From Lysobacterales bacterium (GTDB lineage Bacteria > Pseudomonadota > Gammaproteobacteria > Xanthomonadales > SZUA-36): a stretch of 36,655 bases of DNA. The notes under the pieces are model-generated. The model did not search any database. It was not told the DNA's origin and was given only the letters and a program-made list of their open reading frames with translations. Below, piece after piece: positions 7,793 to 18,279 of the stretch. The number at the start of each line of letters is the position of its first letter. Position 1 is the stretch's first letter. The position numbers were made by a program, and so were the translations under genes. The stretch spans positions 1-36,655 of the forward strand of contig WTJD01000006.1 in assembly GCA_011524975.1 (NCBI GenBank), read 5' to 3'.

Positions 7793-9136
7793 TCAGCGCC
7801 TGACCACCCCTGAACGCCCATAGGACTTCAGGTTGGTTTTCTTCATCAGGCTGTCGTATTTATGCGATATCAGGTGGGCCTGAACCTGGGCAATGAAGTC
7901 CATGATCACAACCACGACGATCAGGACTGAGGTACCGCCGAAATAAAACGGTACGGCCCAGACCACACGCAGGATATCGGGAAGCAGACACACCGCCACG
8001 AGGTACAGAGAACCCACCATGGTCAGGCGTGTGAGCACATTGTCAATGTAGTCTGCGGTCTGACGGCCCGGACGTATGCCGGGAATGAAAGCGCCAGAAC
8101 GTTTCAAATTGTCCGCTGTTTCTTTTGAATTGAACACGAGCGCGGTGTAGAAGAAACAGAAAAAGATAATCAAACCGGAAAACATCAGCGTGTAAGGTAG
8201 ATTACCCGGGGACATGGCCGCGGCCACGTCGGTCAGCCAGGACATCTGGTCAGAACTGCTGAACCAGGTAGCCAGGGTGGACGGAAAGATAACCAGGCTG
8301 GACGCAAAAATGGCCGGAATAACGCCAGACATGTTGATCTTCAGAGGCAAGTGCGTCTGCTGGTTCTGATAGGCCACCCGACCCTGACGCTGAGCGTAAT
8401 TGACCGTGATCAGGCGTTGGCCTCGTTCGATTCTCACGATGGCATAGATGACACCGAGCACCAGCGCGGTAATCAACAGAGTGGCAGGAATGCTCAATTG
8501 CCCCGTATTGACCAATTCCAGCGTACCCGCGATTGCACGAGGCAGACCAGCGACGATCCCCGCGAAGATAATCAGCGAAATGCCGTTGCCGACGCCTCGT
8601 TCCGTAATTTGCTCACCCAACCACATGAGGAAAACGGTGCCCGCTGTCAATGTGACGACCGCTGTGAACAGGAAACCGAAGCCCGGTGAGAACACCACCG
8701 TACCCTGGGACTGCAGGGCAACCGCCACGCTTCCCGCCTGGAAAGCGGCCAGTATCACGGTGAACCACCGCGTGTATTGAGTGATCTTCTGACGGCCGCT
8801 GGAGCCTTCTTTCTTGAGTTGCTGCAGTTGCGGCACCGCGCTCGACATCAGCTGGATGATGATCGACGCCGAAATGTAGGGCATCACGCCCAGGGCAAAC
8901 AACGAGAATCGCTCCAGCGCACCACCCGTGAACAGGTTGAACACATCGATGATGGTCCCCTGCTGCGAATTCATGAATTGCAGCAAGGCCTGCGGGTTGA
9001 CGCCGGGCACGGGAATGAAGGTTCCGATGCGGTACACGATCAACGCGGCAAGCACGAACAGCAATCTCTGCCGCAGTTCGGTCAAACGCCCCAAACCACC
9101 CAGGGTATCCGCCATTTGTGAGGGCGAGCGAGACAT
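7793..9136 (-). CDS. secY: Protein translocase subunit SecY
   Basis: A 447-residue channel subunit of the SecYEG translocon in the inner membrane. The N-terminal cytosolic stretch leads into '[28 protein letters not shown]', typical of SecY TM1 and plug region. About ten hydrophobic helices follow, with the conserved loop '[18 protein letters not shown]' and a cytosolic loop containing '[14 protein letters not shown]'. Its ATG overlaps the rplO stop (TAATG), which indicates translational coupling. Partner SecE is encoded at 34468-34845. SecG is not in the window. Confidence 0.98.
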   Translation of the reverse strand: MSRSPSQMADTLGGLGRLTELRQRLLFVLAALIVYRIGTFIPVPGVNPQALLQFMNSQQGTIIDVFNLFTGGALERFSLFALGVMPYISASIIIQLMSSAVPQLQQLKKEGSSGRQKITQYTRWFTVILAAFQAGSVAVALQSQGTVVFSPGFGFLFTAVVTLTAGTVFLMWLGEQITERGVGNGISLIIFAGIVAGLPRAIAGTLELVNTGQLSIPATLLITALVLGVIYAIVRIERGQRLITVNYAQRQGRVAYQNQQTHLPLKINMSGVIPAIFASSLVIFPSTLATWFSSSDQMSWLTDVAAAMSPGNLPYTLMFSGLIIFFCFFYTALVFNSKETADNLKRSGAFIPGIRPGRQTADYIDNVLTRLTMVGSLYLVAVCLLPDILRVVWAVPFYFGGTSVLIVVVVIMDFIAQVQAHLISHKYDSLMKKTNLKSYGRSGVVRR

Positions 9137-9567
9137 TACTCGACTTTGCCCCCTGCAGCTTCAATGGCCGCTTGGGCGCCCTTGGTCACGTTCAAGCCTT
9201 TGACCGTGACAGCACGCTCCAGCGTACCGGTATTGATGACCTTGACCTTCTTCGTGCGCGGGCCCACCAGGCCGGCTGCGCGCAGGGCGTCCATGTCGAT
9301 CACGTCCGCATCCATCGCGGCGATGTGATACAGGCGCACCTCGGCGTTGAACCGCTGAGAGAGCGAGCGGAATCCACGCTTGGGCAAACGGCGCTGAAGC
9401 GGCATCTGCCCGCCTTCGAAACCGATCTTGCTGAAACCGCCAGAGCGGGATTTCTGGCCTTTATGACCGCGGCCGGCTGTCTTGCCGTGGCCGGAACCGA
9501 TGCCGCGGCCAACGCGCTTGCGATTGCGCTTGCTGCCCGTCGCCGGGCTGATCGTATTCAGTTTCAT
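9136..9567 (-). CDS. rplO: 50S ribosomal protein L15
   Basis: A 143-residue L15, a late-assembling 50S protein. The N terminus '[22 protein letters not shown]' and the Gly/Lys-rich '[21 protein letters not shown]' extension that threads into 23S rRNA are diagnostic. The globular C-terminal part ends '.EAAGGKVE'. The stop codon shares one base with the secY start, and rpmD lies 37 bases upstream. Confidence 0.98.
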   Translation of the reverse strand: MKLNTISPATGSKRNRKRVGRGIGSGHGKTAGRGHKGQKSRSGGFSKIGFEGGQMPLQRRLPKRGFRSLSQRFNAEVRLYHIAAMDADVIDMDALRAAGLVGPRTKKVKVINTGTLERAVTVKGLNVTKGAQAAIEAAGGKVE

Positions 9568-9604
9568 TGCAGTACTTTCCTTTGTTTCAGGCTCGCAGGG
9601 AGGC

Positions 9605-9793
9605 TCAGACCTCTTCCACTCGTACCATGTAATTGACTTTCCGAGCCATGCCGCGCACGGACGGTGTATCTTCCAGCACCACGCTCTGGTGCATCCGCTT
9701 CAGACCAAGACCTCGCACGCATTCGCGGTGCTTGGGCTGGGCCCCTAAGGGCGACCGGAACAGGGTCACCTTGATTTGCTTCTTCTTCGCCAT
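9605..9793 (-). CDS. rpmD: 50S ribosomal protein L30
   Basis: A 62-residue L30, a small 50S protein. The pattern '[33 protein letters not shown]' followed by '[15 protein letters not shown]' matches the bacterial family, at its usual length of about 60 residues. It starts 6 bases after the rpsE stop and lies between rpsE and rplO, as in the standard spc operon. Confidence 0.97.
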   Translation of the reverse strand: MAKKKQIKVTLFRSPLGAQPKHRECVRGLGLKRMHQSVVLEDTPSVRGMARKVNYMVRVEEV

Positions 9794-9799
9794 GACGGT

Positions 9800-10312
9800 T
9801 TATCCGTGGTTCTCGAGAATTTCTTCCACCGGCTTGCCGCGCTTGGCCGCGATGGCTTCCGGGCTGTACATCTGCTGCAGCCCCTTGATGGTGGCACGCA
9901 CCAGGTTGATCGGGCTGTTCGAACCGACGCTCTTGGCCAGAACGTTACTGACGCCCACCGTTTCCAGCACTGCGCGCATGGCGCCGCCTGCGATGACACC
10001 GGTACCCTCGGATGCCGGCTGCATATAGACCTTGGAACCGCCATGTGTCGCCTTCACCGAATGCCACAACGTGCCATCCTTGAGCGATACCTGGATCATG
10101 TTGCGGCGGGCTTTTTCCATGGATTTCTGGATGGCCACGGGCACCTCGCGGGCTTTGCCGTAGCCGAAACCGACCTTGCCTTCACCGTCGCCGACGACGC
10201 TCAGGGCGGTAAAACCGAAAATACGGCCACCCTTGACCACCTTGGCCACACGGTTGACGGCTACCAGCTTTTCCATCAAGCCGTCGCTGTTCTCTTTGTC
10301 CATTCTTGACAT
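9800..10312 (-). CDS. rpsE: 30S ribosomal protein S5
   Basis: A 170-residue S5 from the mRNA entry side of the 30S subunit, important for decoding fidelity. The N-terminal double-stranded RNA-binding fold contains '[21 protein letters not shown]' and '[11 protein letters not shown]', followed by '[20 protein letters not shown]'. An alternative ATG at 10303 would remove three residues; the first ATG is kept because AGG lies about 7 bases upstream. It belongs to the spc operon between rplR and rpmD. Confidence 0.97.
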   Translation of the reverse strand: MSRMDKENSDGLMEKLVAVNRVAKVVKGGRIFGFTALSVVGDGEGKVGFGYGKAREVPVAIQKSMEKARRNMIQVSLKDGTLWHSVKATHGGSKVYMQPASEGTGVIAGGAMRAVLETVGVSNVLAKSVGSNSPINLVRATIKGLQQMYSPEAIAAKRGKPVEEILENHG

Positions 10313-10349
10313 CTGTCTACCTGCTGTTTCCGATCCTCAAGGACCGCTG

Positions 10350-10703
10350 TTAGAACTGTAATCCGCCTTCACGGGCCGCTTCTGCAAGCTGTTTGACCCG
10401 CCCGTGGTACTTGAAACCCGAACGGTCAAATGCAACTTCCTTGACGCCCGCTTTCAGGGCCCGCTCGGCCACAATCTTGCCGACGGCGGCAGCCGCGTCT
10501 TTGTTGCAAGTGCCCTCGAGGCCCTCGCGCACATCTTTTTGCAGCGTCGATGCCGCAGCCAGGACCTCGCCGCCTTCCGGGGCTATGACCTGCGCGTAAA
10601 TGTGTCGACCGCTGCGATGCACCGTGAGCCTGGGCATGCCGAGGCGCCGGATATGCGAACGCGCTTTACGGGCGCGACGCAAACGTGATTGTCTCTTTTC
10701 CAT
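10350..10703 (-). CDS. rplR: 50S ribosomal protein L18
   Basis: A 117-residue L18, which binds 5S rRNA together with L5 to form the central protuberance. Diagnostic stretches are the basic N terminus '[16 protein letters not shown]', the strand pattern '[16 protein letters not shown]', '[13 protein letters not shown]' and the C-terminal '[20 protein letters not shown]'. It is the same length as E. coli L18 and sits 26 bases after rplF. Confidence 0.98.
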   Translation of the reverse strand: MEKRQSRLRRARKARSHIRRLGMPRLTVHRSGRHIYAQVIAPEGGEVLAAASTLQKDVREGLEGTCNKDAAAAVGKIVAERALKAGVKEVAFDRSGFKYHGRVKQLAEAAREGGLQF

Positions 10704-10729
10704 CTCTCAATACCTCTGCGCCTGGGCGA

Positions 10730-11257
10730 TCAGGCCTTCTTGGCTTCTTTGCGGACCACGCGCTCGTCCGAATAACGTACGCCCTTGCCTTTGTAAGGCT
10801 CAGGGGGACGGAATGCGCGGATTTCCGAAGCGACCTGGCCGACAGCCTGCTTGTCGCAGCCGCTGACCACGATTTCTGTTTGCGACGGCGTTTCTACCGT
10901 GATGCCCTCGGGCACCGCGTAATCGATCGGGTGCGAGAAGCCAAGGCTCAGGTTCAGGGACTTGCCCTGCGCCTGCGCGCGATAGCCCACGCCCACCAGC
11001 GTGAGTTTCTTCTGGAAACCTTCGCTGACGCCAGTCACCATGTTGTTCACCAACGCACGGAACGTACCGGCCATGGCCAGATCTTTGTTCGTGCTCCACT
11101 TCACCCGGATCTCGTTGTCTTCCTGCTCCACGCTCACGGTGGGGTGCAGATCGAGACTCAGGTTGCCTTTGGGTCCCTTCACATCGACACGGCCGGCGGC
11201 GATGGAAACGTCCACGCCTTTCGGCACTTCGATGGGGTTGTTCGCTACGCGTGACAT
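10730..11257 (-). CDS. rplF: 50S ribosomal protein L6
   Basis: A 175-residue L6 with two similar alpha/beta domains, located near the factor-binding site of the 50S subunit. The start at 11257 gives '[15 protein letters not shown]', which aligns with known L6 N termini and has GAGGAG just upstream. A longer frame to 11299 would run into rpsH and adds residues with no family counterpart. The conserved C-terminal '[13 protein letters not shown]' is present. It lies 10 bases after rpsH. Confidence 0.97.
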   Translation of the reverse strand: MSRVANNPIEVPKGVDVSIAAGRVDVKGPKGNLSLDLHPTVSVEQEDNEIRVKWSTNKDLAMAGTFRALVNNMVTGVSEGFQKKLTLVGVGYRAQAQGKSLNLSLGFSHPIDYAVPEGITVETPSQTEIVVSGCDKQAVGQVASEIRAFRPPEPYKGKGVRYSDERVVRKEAKKA

Positions 11258-11267
11258 GTTTGACTCC

Positions 11268-11663
11268 TCAGGAAACGACGCACAGAACTTCGCCGCCATG
11301 GCCGGCAGCGCGCGCCTTGGACTCCGTCATGATTCCGCGTGACGTGCTGACGATCGCAATACCCAGGCCGTTGAACACCTTTGGCAGGTCATTCTTGCCG
11401 CGGTACTGGCGCAAACCGGGGCGACTGGCCCGCTTGATCATGTCTATCACGCCCTTGCCCTGGAAATACTTCAGGGTAACCTCCAGCGTGGCCTTTCCTT
11501 CCAGGTCCATTTCCCTGAAATCGGTGATATAGCCTTCATCTTTCAACACGCTGGCAATACCCACCTTCACCTTGGAGGAAGGCATGCTGACCGTTTTCTT
11601 GTCAGTCGCCTGTGCGTTGCGGATTCGCGTCAGCATATCGGCAATCGGATCGCTCATGCTCAT
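11268..11663 (-). CDS. rpsH: 30S ribosomal protein S8
   Basis: A 131-residue S8, a primary 16S rRNA binder of the 30S body and, in E. coli, the translational repressor of the spc operon. It begins '[18 protein letters not shown]' and has '[20 protein letters not shown]' and the C-terminal '[15 protein letters not shown]' and '[12 protein letters not shown]' segments that form the RNA-binding surface. I found no clear copy of the E. coli S8 mRNA target near rplE. rpsN precedes it by 51 bases. Confidence 0.98.
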   Translation of the reverse strand: MSMSDPIADMLTRIRNAQATDKKTVSMPSSKVKVGIASVLKDEGYITDFREMDLEGKATLEVTLKYFQGKGVIDMIKRASRPGLRQYRGKNDLPKVFNGLGIAIVSTSRGIMTESKARAAGHGGEVLCVVS

Positions 11664-11714
11664 ATCTGTCTTCCTGTCTCTCTCACTGATTCGGGCTGCG
11701 CCCGATCGTTCCTG

Positions 11715-12020
11715 TTACCAACTGGCTTTCCGCAGACCGGGCACGTCACCGCGCATGGCCGCATCGCGGAGTTTGTTCCGGCTCAGGCCAAAACGCCTGT
11801 AAAAACCGCGCGGCCGGCCGGAAATCGTGCAGCGATTTCGCTGCCGCACCGGGCTGGAATCGCGAGGCAGCTTCTGCAAGGCGAACATCGCCTCCTGGCG
11901 CTCCTCGTAGCCCACCTCGGGATCAACAATGACGGCCTTGAGTTCCGCGCGTTTCTTCGCGTACTTCTTGACCAGTTTTGCCCGCTTCTTCTCGCGGTTG
12001 ATCATGGATACTTTTGCCAT
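11715..12020 (-). CDS. rpsN: 30S ribosomal protein S14 (zinc-free form)
   Basis: A 101-residue S14 from the 30S head. It is the long form without the CxxC pairs of the short zinc-binding S14. It begins '[17 protein letters not shown]' and the C-terminal core has '[28 protein letters not shown]' and the tail '[11 protein letters not shown]'. It lies 15 bases after rplE, the normal spc order. Confidence 0.98.
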   Translation of the reverse strand: MAKVSMINREKKRAKLVKKYAKKRAELKAVIVDPEVGYEERQEAMFALQKLPRDSSPVRQRNRCTISGRPRGFYRRFGLSRNKLRDAAMRGDVPGLRKASW

Positions 12021-12035
12021 GCCTGATTTCCTGTG

Positions 12036-12578
12036 TTACTTGGCCTTGAACGGGAAGTTGAACGCTTTCAGAAGCGCCTGTCCCTGCTCATTGTCCTTCG
12101 CCGTCGTGGTGATGGTGATATCCATGCCACGCATCGCGTCGACTTTGTCAAAATCAATTTCCGGAAAAACGATCTGCTCCTGGACGCCCATGCTGTAATT
12201 GCCGCGGCCGTCGAAAGACTTGGGGCTCAGCCCCCGAAAATCGCGGATTCGCGGAATCGAAACATTGATCAGGCGATCGAGGAACTCGTACATGCGCTCG
12301 CGCCGCAGCGTCACTTTGCACCCCACCGGCCAGCCGTCACGAATCTTGAATGAGGCCACCGATTTGCGTGACTTGGTCACGATCGGCTTCTGGCCGGCAA
12401 TCAACTCCATATCGGAGGTCGCGCGCTCCATCACCTTTTTATCGGTCGTGGCTTCACCCACGCCCATATTCAGGGTGATCTTGGAAATCCGGGGCACTTC
12501 CATCACGTTCTCGAGCCCCAGTTCTTTCATCAACTGGGGAACGACCGTTTCCTTGTAGTACGTCTGCAATCTGGACAT
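12036..12578 (-). CDS. rplE: 50S ribosomal protein L5
   Basis: A 180-residue L5, which binds 5S rRNA and touches P-site tRNA. The chosen start gives '[20 protein letters not shown]'. AAGG lies about 9 bases upstream, and the length is close to the 179 residues of E. coli L5. The open frame extends 29 codons further, but that part overlaps rplX and has no L5 counterpart. Motifs include '[15 protein letters not shown]', '[15 protein letters not shown]' and the C-terminal '[16 protein letters not shown]'. Confidence 0.97.
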   Translation of the reverse strand: MSRLQTYYKETVVPQLMKELGLENVMEVPRISKITLNMGVGEATTDKKVMERATSDMELIAGQKPIVTKSRKSVASFKIRDGWPVGCKVTLRRERMYEFLDRLINVSIPRIRDFRGLSPKSFDGRGNYSMGVQEQIVFPEIDFDKVDAMRGMDITITTTAKDNEQGQALLKAFNFPFKAK

Positions 12579-12588
12579 GTCGTTTACC

Positions 12589-12906
12589 TTAAATATCCAC
12601 GGCTTCGCCGGTGGACTTGAAAATGCGCACCTTGGTGCCGTCCTCGAGCGTTTTGTAGCCGACACGATCGGCCTTACCCGTTACCGCATTGAACACCTGC
12701 ACGTTGGACACGTGGATGGGTGACTCCTTCTCAACGATGCCACCGGGCACGTTGCGCTGCGGATCGGGCTTGGTGTGACGCTTGACCATGTTGACGTTCT
12801 CCACCAGCAGACGGTCTTCGTCCACCACGCTGAGCACGTTCCCACGCTGGCCTTTGTTGCGGCCGGCAATCACGATCACTTCATCGCCTTTACGAATACG
12901 TTTCAT
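12589..12906 (-). CDS. rplX: 50S ribosomal protein L24
   Basis: A 105-residue L24, one of the proteins that start 50S assembly, located at the tunnel exit. The KOW motif '[21 protein letters not shown]' is at residues 7-27, followed by '[15 protein letters not shown]' and 'ESPIHVSNV'. It begins '[10 protein letters not shown]', 17 bases after rplN, and ends 10 bases before rplE. Confidence 0.98.
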   Translation of the reverse strand: MKRIRKGDEVIVIAGRNKGQRGNVLSVVDEDRLLVENVNMVKRHTKPDPQRNVPGGIVEKESPIHVSNVQVFNAVTGKADRVGYKTLEDGTKVRIFKSTGEAVDI

Positions 12907-12923
12907 CTTTCCTTACCTGTCGC

Positions 12924-13292
12924 TCAGAGCACTTCCGGCGCCAACGAGACGATCTTCATAAACCGCTCGGAACGCAGTTCGCGCGTCACCGGGCCAAAAA
13001 TACGCGTACCAATCGGCTCCAGTTTCGGGTTCAGCAGCACGGCGGCGTTGCTGTCGAAACGGATCAGTGAACCGTCAGGGCGGCGCACACCACTGCGGGT
13101 GCGAACGATGACCGCCTCGTAGACCTCACCTTTTTTGACCTTGCCGCGGGGGATCGCGTCTTTGACCGTGACCTTGACCACGTCTCCGATACGCGCATAC
13201 CGCCGCTTCGAGCCACCCAGCACCTTGATACACTGGACCTGGCGCGCGCCGCTGTTGTCGGCGGCCTCCAGCATGCTCTGCATCTGAATCAT
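12924..13292 (-). CDS. rplN: 50S ribosomal protein L14
   Basis: A 122-residue L14, a beta-barrel protein at the subunit interface and the binding site of the silencing factor RsfS. The start at 13292 gives '[20 protein letters not shown]', which matches L14 N termini. The longer frame to 13382 overlaps rpsQ and is not used. Further motifs are '[13 protein letters not shown]', '[14 protein letters not shown]' and '[13 protein letters not shown]'. This is the first gene of the spc set; no promoter is evident in the 26-base gap after rpsQ. Confidence 0.98.
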   Translation of the reverse strand: MIQMQSMLEAADNSGARQVQCIKVLGGSKRRYARIGDVVKVTVKDAIPRGKVKKGEVYEAVIVRTRSGVRRPDGSLIRFDSNAAVLLNPKLEPIGTRIFGPVTRELRSERFMKIVSLAPEVL

Positions 13293-13318
13293 TACTTCGT
13301 CCTCAATCGAGAGCCGGC

Positions 13319-13579
13319 TTACTGGGCCCGCTCCAGGATTTCCAAAACCTGCCAGCTTTTCGTTTTCGAAAACGGCCGGCATTCGGCGATCATGACTTTG
13401 TCACCTTCACCGCAGCTGTTCTCTGCATCATGCGCCTGAACCTTGGTCGAACGCTTGATGTATTTGCCGTAAAGCGGGTGCTTCACCTGCCGCTCGAGCA
13501 GCACGGTCACCGTCTTGTCCCGCTTGTCGCTGACCACCAGGCCAACCTTGGTACGCTTGACTGCGTCGTTGCCACTCAT
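13319..13579 (-). CDS. rpsQ: 30S ribosomal protein S17
   Basis: An 86-residue S17, an OB-fold protein that binds 16S rRNA early in 30S assembly. The pattern '[31 protein letters not shown]' and the later '[22 protein letters not shown]' are diagnostic. It overlaps the rpmC stop by 4 bases (ATGA), which indicates translational coupling. It is the last gene of the S10 set. Confidence 0.98.
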   Translation of the reverse strand: MSGNDAVKRTKVGLVVSDKRDKTVTVLLERQVKHPLYGKYIKRSTKVQAHDAENSCGEGDKVMIAECRPFSKTKSWQVLEILERAQ

Positions 13580-13779
13580 GCTTCACTTCCTTTGCTGGCT
13601 TTCTCGTTGAGCAGGGTTTTGACCCGTGCGATATTGCGACGCACACGGCGCAGTTCATTGGGCTGGGTCAGCTGACCCGTGCCTTTCTGCATGCGCAGAT
13701 TGAACTGCTCCTGCAAAAGCTTGCTCAGTTCTTCCTGCAACGCTTTCTCGTCGCTTGCTCTCATTTCCTGAAGATTCAT
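13576..13779 (-). CDS. rpmC: 50S ribosomal protein L29
   Basis: A 67-residue L29, a helical hairpin near the tunnel exit and a docking point for trigger factor and SRP. The ATG at 13779 gives '[18 protein letters not shown]' and shares one base with the rplP stop (TGATG). A GTG one codon earlier is possible but less likely. The conserved '[37 protein letters not shown]' is present. It overlaps rpsQ by 4 bases. Confidence 0.96.
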   Translation of the reverse strand: MNLQEMRASDEKALQEELSKLLQEQFNLRMQKGTGQLTQPNELRRVRRNIARVKTLLNEKASKGSEA

Positions 13780-14192
13780 CACATCACCGAACGGGTCACG
13801 AAGGTGGTCTTGACCGCGAGCTTGGCGGACGCCAGGCGAAACGCCTCGCGGGCCTGCGCCTCGGTTACACCTTGGATTTCATACAACACGCGGCCCGGCT
13901 GGATCGGCGCGACCCAGTATTCCACGTTGCCCTTGCCCTTACCCATGCGGACTTCCACCGGCTTTTTGGTAATGGGCTTGTCCGGGAAGACCCGGATCCA
14001 GAGTTTCCCGCCACGTTTCACGTAGCGCGTGATGGCACGACGCGCGGCCTCGATCTGGCGAGCCGTGATAAAACCACGCGTGGTCGCCTTCAGGCCGTAC
14101 TCGCCGAAGCTGACACGGTTGCCCACGTGCGCGAGGCCACGGTTACGACCCTTTTGCGTCTTCCTGAATTTGGTTCTTTTTGGCTGCAGCAT
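13779..14192 (-). CDS. rplP: 50S ribosomal protein L16
   Basis: A 137-residue L16, placed near the A-site tRNA elbow and needed late in 50S assembly. It begins '[19 protein letters not shown]' and has '[26 protein letters not shown]', '[14 protein letters not shown]' and '[13 protein letters not shown]'. The arginine modified in some L16 proteins lies in the GKGKGN[10 protein letters not shown] region. It overlaps rpmC by one base and lies 12 bases after rpsC. Confidence 0.98.
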   Translation of the reverse strand: MLQPKRTKFRKTQKGRNRGLAHVGNRVSFGEYGLKATTRGFITARQIEAARRAITRYVKRGGKLWIRVFPDKPITKKPVEVRMGKGKGNVEYWVAPIQPGRVLYEIQGVTEAQAREAFRLASAKLAVKTTFVTRSVM

Positions 14193-14204
14193 TTCTCTTT
14201 ACTC

Positions 14205-14882
14205 CTAGCCGGCCGCCTTTTGGCCTTTCTTCTCTTCGGCCCTGGCAGCATGCAGGTCGAAAACCTCACCCTTGTAGATCCAGACTTTGACGCCCAGAAC
14301 ACCGTAAGTGGTGTGGGCCTCGACGAGACCGTAATCCACATCGGCCCTCAGCGTATGCAGCGGCACCTGGCCTTCGCGATACCATTCGCTGCGCGCAATG
14401 TCGGCGCCATTCAAACGCCCTGAAACGCACACTTTGATTCCGAGCGCACCCAGACGCATGGCGTTGCCGACCGCGCGCTTCATAGCCCGCCGGAACATGA
14501 TGCGACGTTCGAGCTGCTGTGCGATGCCTTCGGCCACCAGTTGCGCGTCGAGCTCGGGCTTGCGAATTTCGGCCACCGAGATGTGCGTCGGAACGCCCAT
14601 CAACGCGGTCACTTCCCTGCGCAGCTTTTCGATGTCCTCACCTTTCTTGCCAATCACGATGCCCGGACGAGCCGTGTGGATCGTGATCTTGGCGGATTTG
14701 GCCGGGCGTTCGATCGTGATTCGGCTGACGGCGGCCTGCGACAGGCGCTTGGTCAGGAACTCACGCACCGCGAGGTCCGAATTCAGCTGTTCGGCGTATT
14801 CGCCCTTCTCGGCATACCAGGTGGAATTCCAGTCCTTGGCGATACCGAGGCGAATGCCGGTTGGATGTACTTTTTGACCCAT
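14205..14882 (-). CDS. rpsC: 30S ribosomal protein S3
   Basis: A 225-residue S3 at the mRNA entry channel, with mRNA helicase-like contacts. The start '[14 protein letters not shown]' is canonical. A type II KH domain carries the GxxG loop GKKG at residues 78-81, and the C-terminal S3 domain has '[11 protein letters not shown]' near its end. It is slightly shorter than E. coli S3 (233) because the variable C-terminal tail is short. It lies between rplV and rplP in the S10 operon. Confidence 0.98.
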   Translation of the reverse strand: MGQKVHPTGIRLGIAKDWNSTWYAEKGEYAEQLNSDLAVREFLTKRLSQAAVSRITIERPAKSAKITIHTARPGIVIGKKGEDIEKLRREVTALMGVPTHISVAEIRKPELDAQLVAEGIAQQLERRIMFRRAMKRAVGNAMRLGALGIKVCVSGRLNGADIARSEWYREGQVPLHTLRADVDYGLVEAHTTYGVLGVKVWIYKGEVFDLHAARAEEKKGQKAAG

Positions 14883-14902
14883 AGTTCTGTCCCGGTCCTC
14901 GT

Positions 14903-15238
14903 TTACGCGTTGTCTGCCACTACCAGCGTGATGTGGCTGGTGCGTTTCAGAATTCTGGTCCCGCGGCCCTTGGCCCGTGCGCGACCTCGTTTCATGGTCG
15001 GACCTTCGTCCACCATCACGGTCTTGATCTTCAGTTCGTCGATATCCGCGCCTTCGTTGTGCTCGGCGTTGGCGACGGCGGAGAGCAGCACCTTCTTCAT
15101 GATGTGCGCCGCTTTCTTGGTGCTGAACGCCAGCAACTGTTCGGCCTGCTCCACGGGCATGCCGCGGATCTGGTCAGCGACCAGCCTGACTTTCTGGGCG
15201 GAGATGCGCGCTCCGCTGAGCTTTGCTGTTACTTGCAT
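14903..15238 (-). CDS. rplV: 50S ribosomal protein L22
   Basis: A 111-residue L22 whose extended beta-hairpin lines the peptide exit tunnel and takes part in macrolide sensitivity and stalling. Diagnostic stretches are '[17 protein letters not shown]', '[19 protein letters not shown]' and the hairpin '[29 protein letters not shown]'. The hairpin shows no deletion. It lies 11 bases after rpsS and 20 bases before rpsC. Confidence 0.98.
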   Translation of the reverse strand: MQVTAKLSGARISAQKVRLVADQIRGMPVEQAEQLLAFSTKKAAHIMKKVLLSAVANAEHNEGADIDELKIKTVMVDEGPTMKRGRARAKGRGTRILKRTSHITLVVADNA

Positions 15239-15249
15239 CGAACTGACTC

Positions 15250-15522
15250 CTACTGGGCCTTGCGGTCGCCCGAATGTCCGCGGAAAGTGCGGGTCGAGGC
15301 GAATTCACCCAGCTTGTGCCCGATCATCTGGTCGGTGATCAGTATGGGCACGTGCTGGCGGCCGTTGTGCACCGCAATGGTCAATCCGACCATTTCGGGC
15401 ATGATCATGGAGCGGCGCGACCAGGTCTTGATCGGACGCTTGTTGTTGGTTTCAATCGCGGCCTCCACCTTGGCAGCAAGGTGATGGTCGATGAAAGGGC
15501 CTTTCTTGATTGATCTCGGCAT
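15250..15522 (-). CDS. rpsS: 30S ribosomal protein S19
   Basis: A 90-residue S19 from the 30S head, paired with S13. It starts '[15 protein letters not shown]' and carries '[30 protein letters not shown]' and '[21 protein letters not shown]'. The length matches the family at 90-92. It lies between rplB and rplV with short gaps of 12 and 11 bases. Confidence 0.98.
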   Translation of the reverse strand: MPRSIKKGPFIDHHLAAKVEAAIETNNKRPIKTWSRRSMIMPEMVGLTIAVHNGRQHVPILITDQMIGHKLGEFASTRTFRGHSGDRKAQ

Positions 15523-15534
15523 CTTGCTTTCCCG

Positions 15535-16359
15535 TTACTTACCGCGAGTGCGACGGATGTACTTGTCCGTCCGCTTGTTTGAGCGCGTCTTGTGTCCCTT
15601 GGTCGGCACGCCCCAGGGCGTTACCGGATGGCGACCACCAGAGGTACGGCCTTCACCACCGCCATGCGGATGATCGACCGGGTTCATGGCCACGCCGCGA
15701 ACAGTCGGACGAATTCCGCGCCAGCGCTTGGCGCCAGCCTTACCCAGCTTCTCGAGGTTGTGCTCCGAGTTGGACACCTCGCCCACCGTGGCCCGGCACC
15801 GTGCCGGCACCTTGCGTTGCTCGCCGGAGCGAAGCCGCAGAGTGGCGTACTGGCCTTCACGGGCCACCAGCTGCACGGACGTCCCGGCGCTGCGTGCGAG
15901 CTGTGCACCTTTGCCAGGCTTCATTTCAACGCAGTGAATCACGGTACCCACGGGAATGTTGCGCAAAGGCAGCGCGTTACCCGGCTTGATGGCCGAGTCC
16001 CTGCCGCTTCGAACCGTGTCACCGGCCCGCAGACCTTTGGGCGCGATGATATAGCGACGCTCACCGTCGGTGTACAGGACCAGGGCAATGTGCGCCGTGC
16101 GATTCGGATCGTACTCGATGCGCTCTACGCGGCCGTCCAGCCCGTCCTTGTCGCGCTTGAAGTCGATCACACGGTAATGCTGCTTGTGTCCACCACCCCG
16201 GTGCCGGGTCGTGATGCGACCTTTGTTGTTACGACCGCCGGTGCGGGACTTTTTGCCCAGCAGGGGTGCATGCGGATCTCCTTTGTGCAGGTGGTCATGT
16301 TTGACCTGCACAACGCCGCGACGCCCTGGCGATGTCGGTTTTGCCTTAACGATTGCCAT
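15535..16359 (-). CDS. rplB: 50S ribosomal protein L2
   Basis: A 274-residue L2, a primary 23S rRNA binder close to the peptidyl transferase centre and the largest core 50S protein. It has an OB-fold and an SH3-like domain. The N terminus is '[17 protein letters not shown]'. Characteristic segments include '[21 protein letters not shown]', '[11 protein letters not shown]' and '[17 protein letters not shown]', whose second histidine (HPHG) lies nearest the catalytic centre. It lies 12 bases after rplW and 12 before rpsS. Confidence 0.98.
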   Translation of the reverse strand: MAIVKAKPTSPGRRGVVQVKHDHLHKGDPHAPLLGKKSRTGGRNNKGRITTRHRGGGHKQHYRVIDFKRDKDGLDGRVERIEYDPNRTAHIALVLYTDGERRYIIAPKGLRAGDTVRSGRDSAIKPGNALPLRNIPVGTVIHCVEMKPGKGAQLARSAGTSVQLVAREGQYATLRLRSGEQRKVPARCRATVGEVSNSEHNLEKLGKAGAKRWRGIRPTVRGVAMNPVDHPHGGGEGRTSGGRHPVTPWGVPTKGHKTRSNKRTDKYIRRTRGK

Positions 16360-16371
16360 GACTATTCGTCC

Positions 16372-16674
16372 TTACGCTGATTCCGCGCCCAGAAAGTCCA
16401 AGGTCTGGCCTTCCTGAACACGCACATATGCTTTCTTCCAGTCGTTGCGCTTGCCGGGACGCATCCGGAAAGACTTGGTCTTACCCTTCACGTTCACGAT
16501 GCGCACAGACTCCACGTTGACCTCGAATAACGCTTCAACGGCAGCCCGGACCTCGGCCTTGTTGGCGTCGGGCGCGACTTCGAACACATACTGGTTGCTG
16601 ATGTCACCCACACGAGCGGTCTTCTCCGTCACGCGGGGGCTGAGCAACACCTGGTACAAACGATTTTTGTTCAT
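16372..16674 (-). CDS. rplW: 50S ribosomal protein L23
   Basis: A 100-residue L23 at the tunnel exit, the docking site for trigger factor and SRP. The ATG at 16674 gives '[20 protein letters not shown]'. AGGAG lies 8 bases upstream and the start overlaps the rplD stop by 4 bases (ATGA). A GTG three codons earlier is open but less well placed. Conserved parts are '[19 protein letters not shown]', '[14 protein letters not shown]' and '[13 protein letters not shown]'. Confidence 0.97.
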   Translation of the reverse strand: MNKNRLYQVLLSPRVTEKTARVGDISNQYVFEVAPDANKAEVRAAVEALFEVNVESVRIVNVKGKTKSFRMRPGKRNDWKKAYVRVQEGQTLDFLGAESA

Positions 16675-17273
16675 CCCAGCCACTCCTGTACCTTTTTGAC
16701 CGCGTCCACGGTCATAACGACCTTGTCGGCAGACACGAGGCTGACCGGGTCAATACCATCCACATCCAATGCATGGACGTTGGGAATGTTGCGGCTGGCC
16801 AGGTAGAGGTTTTCATCCAACTCGGCCATGACCAACAGGCCCTGCTCGATACCCATGGAGGCCAGGCGCCCGGTCAACTCACGCGTCTTGGGCTCGGCCA
16901 TCGTCAGGGTGTCAACCACGACCAACCGGTCCTGGCGAACCAACTCTGACAAGATGGCCTGCATCGCCCCGCGATACATCTTGCGATTCACCTTTTGCGA
17001 GAAATCTCGTGGCTGGGCCGCGAAAACTTTGCCGCCGCCGCGCCAGATCGGGCTGCGAATGGTGCCGGCACGTGCCCGCCCCGTTCCTTTCTGCCGCCAG
17101 GGCTTTTTCCCACCGCCGCGCACTGCGGAGCGGTTTTTCTGTGCCTTGGTGCCCGCGCGCGCACCGGAGAGATACGCGGTGACCACCTGGTGAACCAGGG
17201 GCTCGGAGAAATCACGACCAAAGGTCGCCTCCGAAACCTGGATGTCTTTGCCATCGGCTACTGCAAGTTTCAT
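16671..17273 (-). CDS. rplD: 50S ribosomal protein L4
   Basis: A 200-residue L4, whose long loop forms part of the exit tunnel. In E. coli it also represses the S10 operon. The ATG at 17273 gives '[22 protein letters not shown]', which aligns with E. coli L4 and has GAGG 9 bases upstream. Another ATG two codons earlier (17279) is too close to that site. The tunnel loop '[20 protein letters not shown]' and '[11 protein letters not shown]' is intact, and the C terminus is '[18 protein letters not shown]'. Confidence 0.97.
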   Translation of the reverse strand: MKLAVADGKDIQVSEATFGRDFSEPLVHQVVTAYLSGARAGTKAQKNRSAVRGGGKKPWRQKGTGRARAGTIRSPIWRGGGKVFAAQPRDFSQKVNRKMYRGAMQAILSELVRQDRLVVVDTLTMAEPKTRELTGRLASMGIEQGLLVMAELDENLYLASRNIPNVHALDVDGIDPVSLVSADKVVMTVDAVKKVQEWLG

Positions 17274-17284
17274 AGCCATTTACC

Positions 17285-17926
17285 TCAATGCACCTTGACG
17301 GCCGATTTGACCGTCACAAACCCGCCGGCAGCCCCGGGCACCGCGCCCTTGACCAGCAGCAGATTGCGTTCCTTGTCCACGCGGACCACTTCCAGGTTTT
17401 GAACGGTTACGCGCTCATCACCCATGTGGCCGGCCATCTTCTTGCCCTTGAACACGCGACCCGGTGTCTGGCATTGCCCGATCGAACCGGGCGCCCTGTG
17501 CGACAGCGAGTTGCCGTGCGTGGCATCCTGCATGTGGAAGTTGTGCCGTTTGACCGTTCCAGCGAAACCTTTACCTTTGCTGGTGCCGGTGACGTCCACC
17601 ATCTGCCCGGCTTCGAACTGCTCTACGCTCAGCTCTGCGCCCAATTCAACATCGGCGCCTTCTTCGTCGTTCAGCCGCAGTTCCCACAGGCCTTCGCCCG
17701 CCTCACTGTCGGCCTTGGCGTAGTGGCCCGCCATGGGCTTGTTCACCAGGCTGCTGCGCTTGTGGCCAAAAGTGACCTGCAGCGCGCTGTAACCGTCGTT
17801 GTCGGCGGTCTTGACCTGTGTGACCTTGTTAGGCCCGGCTTCGATCACCGTTACCGGGATGCTTGCGCCGTCCTCGGTAAACACGCGGGTCATACCGGCT
17901 TTGCGTCCAATGATTCCAATCGTCAT
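17285..17926 (-). CDS. rplC: 50S ribosomal protein L3
   Basis: A 213-residue L3, one of the two proteins that start 50S assembly, with a loop that reaches the peptidyl transferase centre. It begins '[16 protein letters not shown]'. The loop '[28 protein letters not shown]' contains Gln151, the equivalent of the glutamine methylated by PrmB in E. coli. It is followed here by Cys instead of Asn. It lies 14 bases after rpsJ and 11 bases before rplD. Confidence 0.98.
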   Translation of the reverse strand: MTIGIIGRKAGMTRVFTEDGASIPVTVIEAGPNKVTQVKTADNDGYSALQVTFGHKRSSLVNKPMAGHYAKADSEAGEGLWELRLNDEEGADVELGAELSVEQFEAGQMVDVTGTSKGKGFAGTVKRHNFHMQDATHGNSLSHRAPGSIGQCQTPGRVFKGKKMAGHMGDERVTVQNLEVVRVDKERNLLLVKGAVPGAAGGFVTVKSAVKVH

Positions 17927-17940
17927 GATTCGGCCCTCGC

Positions 17941-18252
17941 TCAGTACAGCTTGATCTGTACGTCAACGCCCGCAGCCAGGTCCAGCTTCGACAAAGCGTC
18001 AACCGTCTTGTCGTTGGGATCGACGATATCCATCAGCCGCTTGTGGGTACGGGTCTCGTACTGGTCGCGCGCATCCTTGTTCACGTGCGGAGAAATCAGC
18101 ACGGTGTGCCGCTCAATACGCGTCGGAAGCGGGATGGGACCCAATACCTGCGCACCGGTCCGCTTGGCGGTCTCGACGATTTCGGCCGCCGAACGATCAA
18201 TCAGGCGATGATCGAATGCCTTTAGCCGGATGCGAATTCTCTGGTCTGCCAT
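17941..18252 (-). CDS. rpsJ: 30S ribosomal protein S10 (NusE)
   Basis: A 103-residue S10 of the 30S head. As NusE it also joins NusB and NusG in antitermination and transcription-translation coupling. It starts '[19 protein letters not shown]' and has '[29 protein letters not shown]' and the C-terminal '[22 protein letters not shown]'. It is the first gene of the S10 set, 75 bases after tufA. That gap holds a hairpin (18280-18313) but no visible promoter. Confidence 0.98.
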   Translation of the reverse strand: MADQRIRIRLKAFDHRLIDRSAAEIVETAKRTGAQVLGPIPLPTRIERHTVLISPHVNKDARDQYETRTHKRLMDIVDPNDKTVDALSKLDLAAGVDVQIKLY

Positions 18253-18279
18253 TTCAAATACTCACTTCTTTCGTTGATC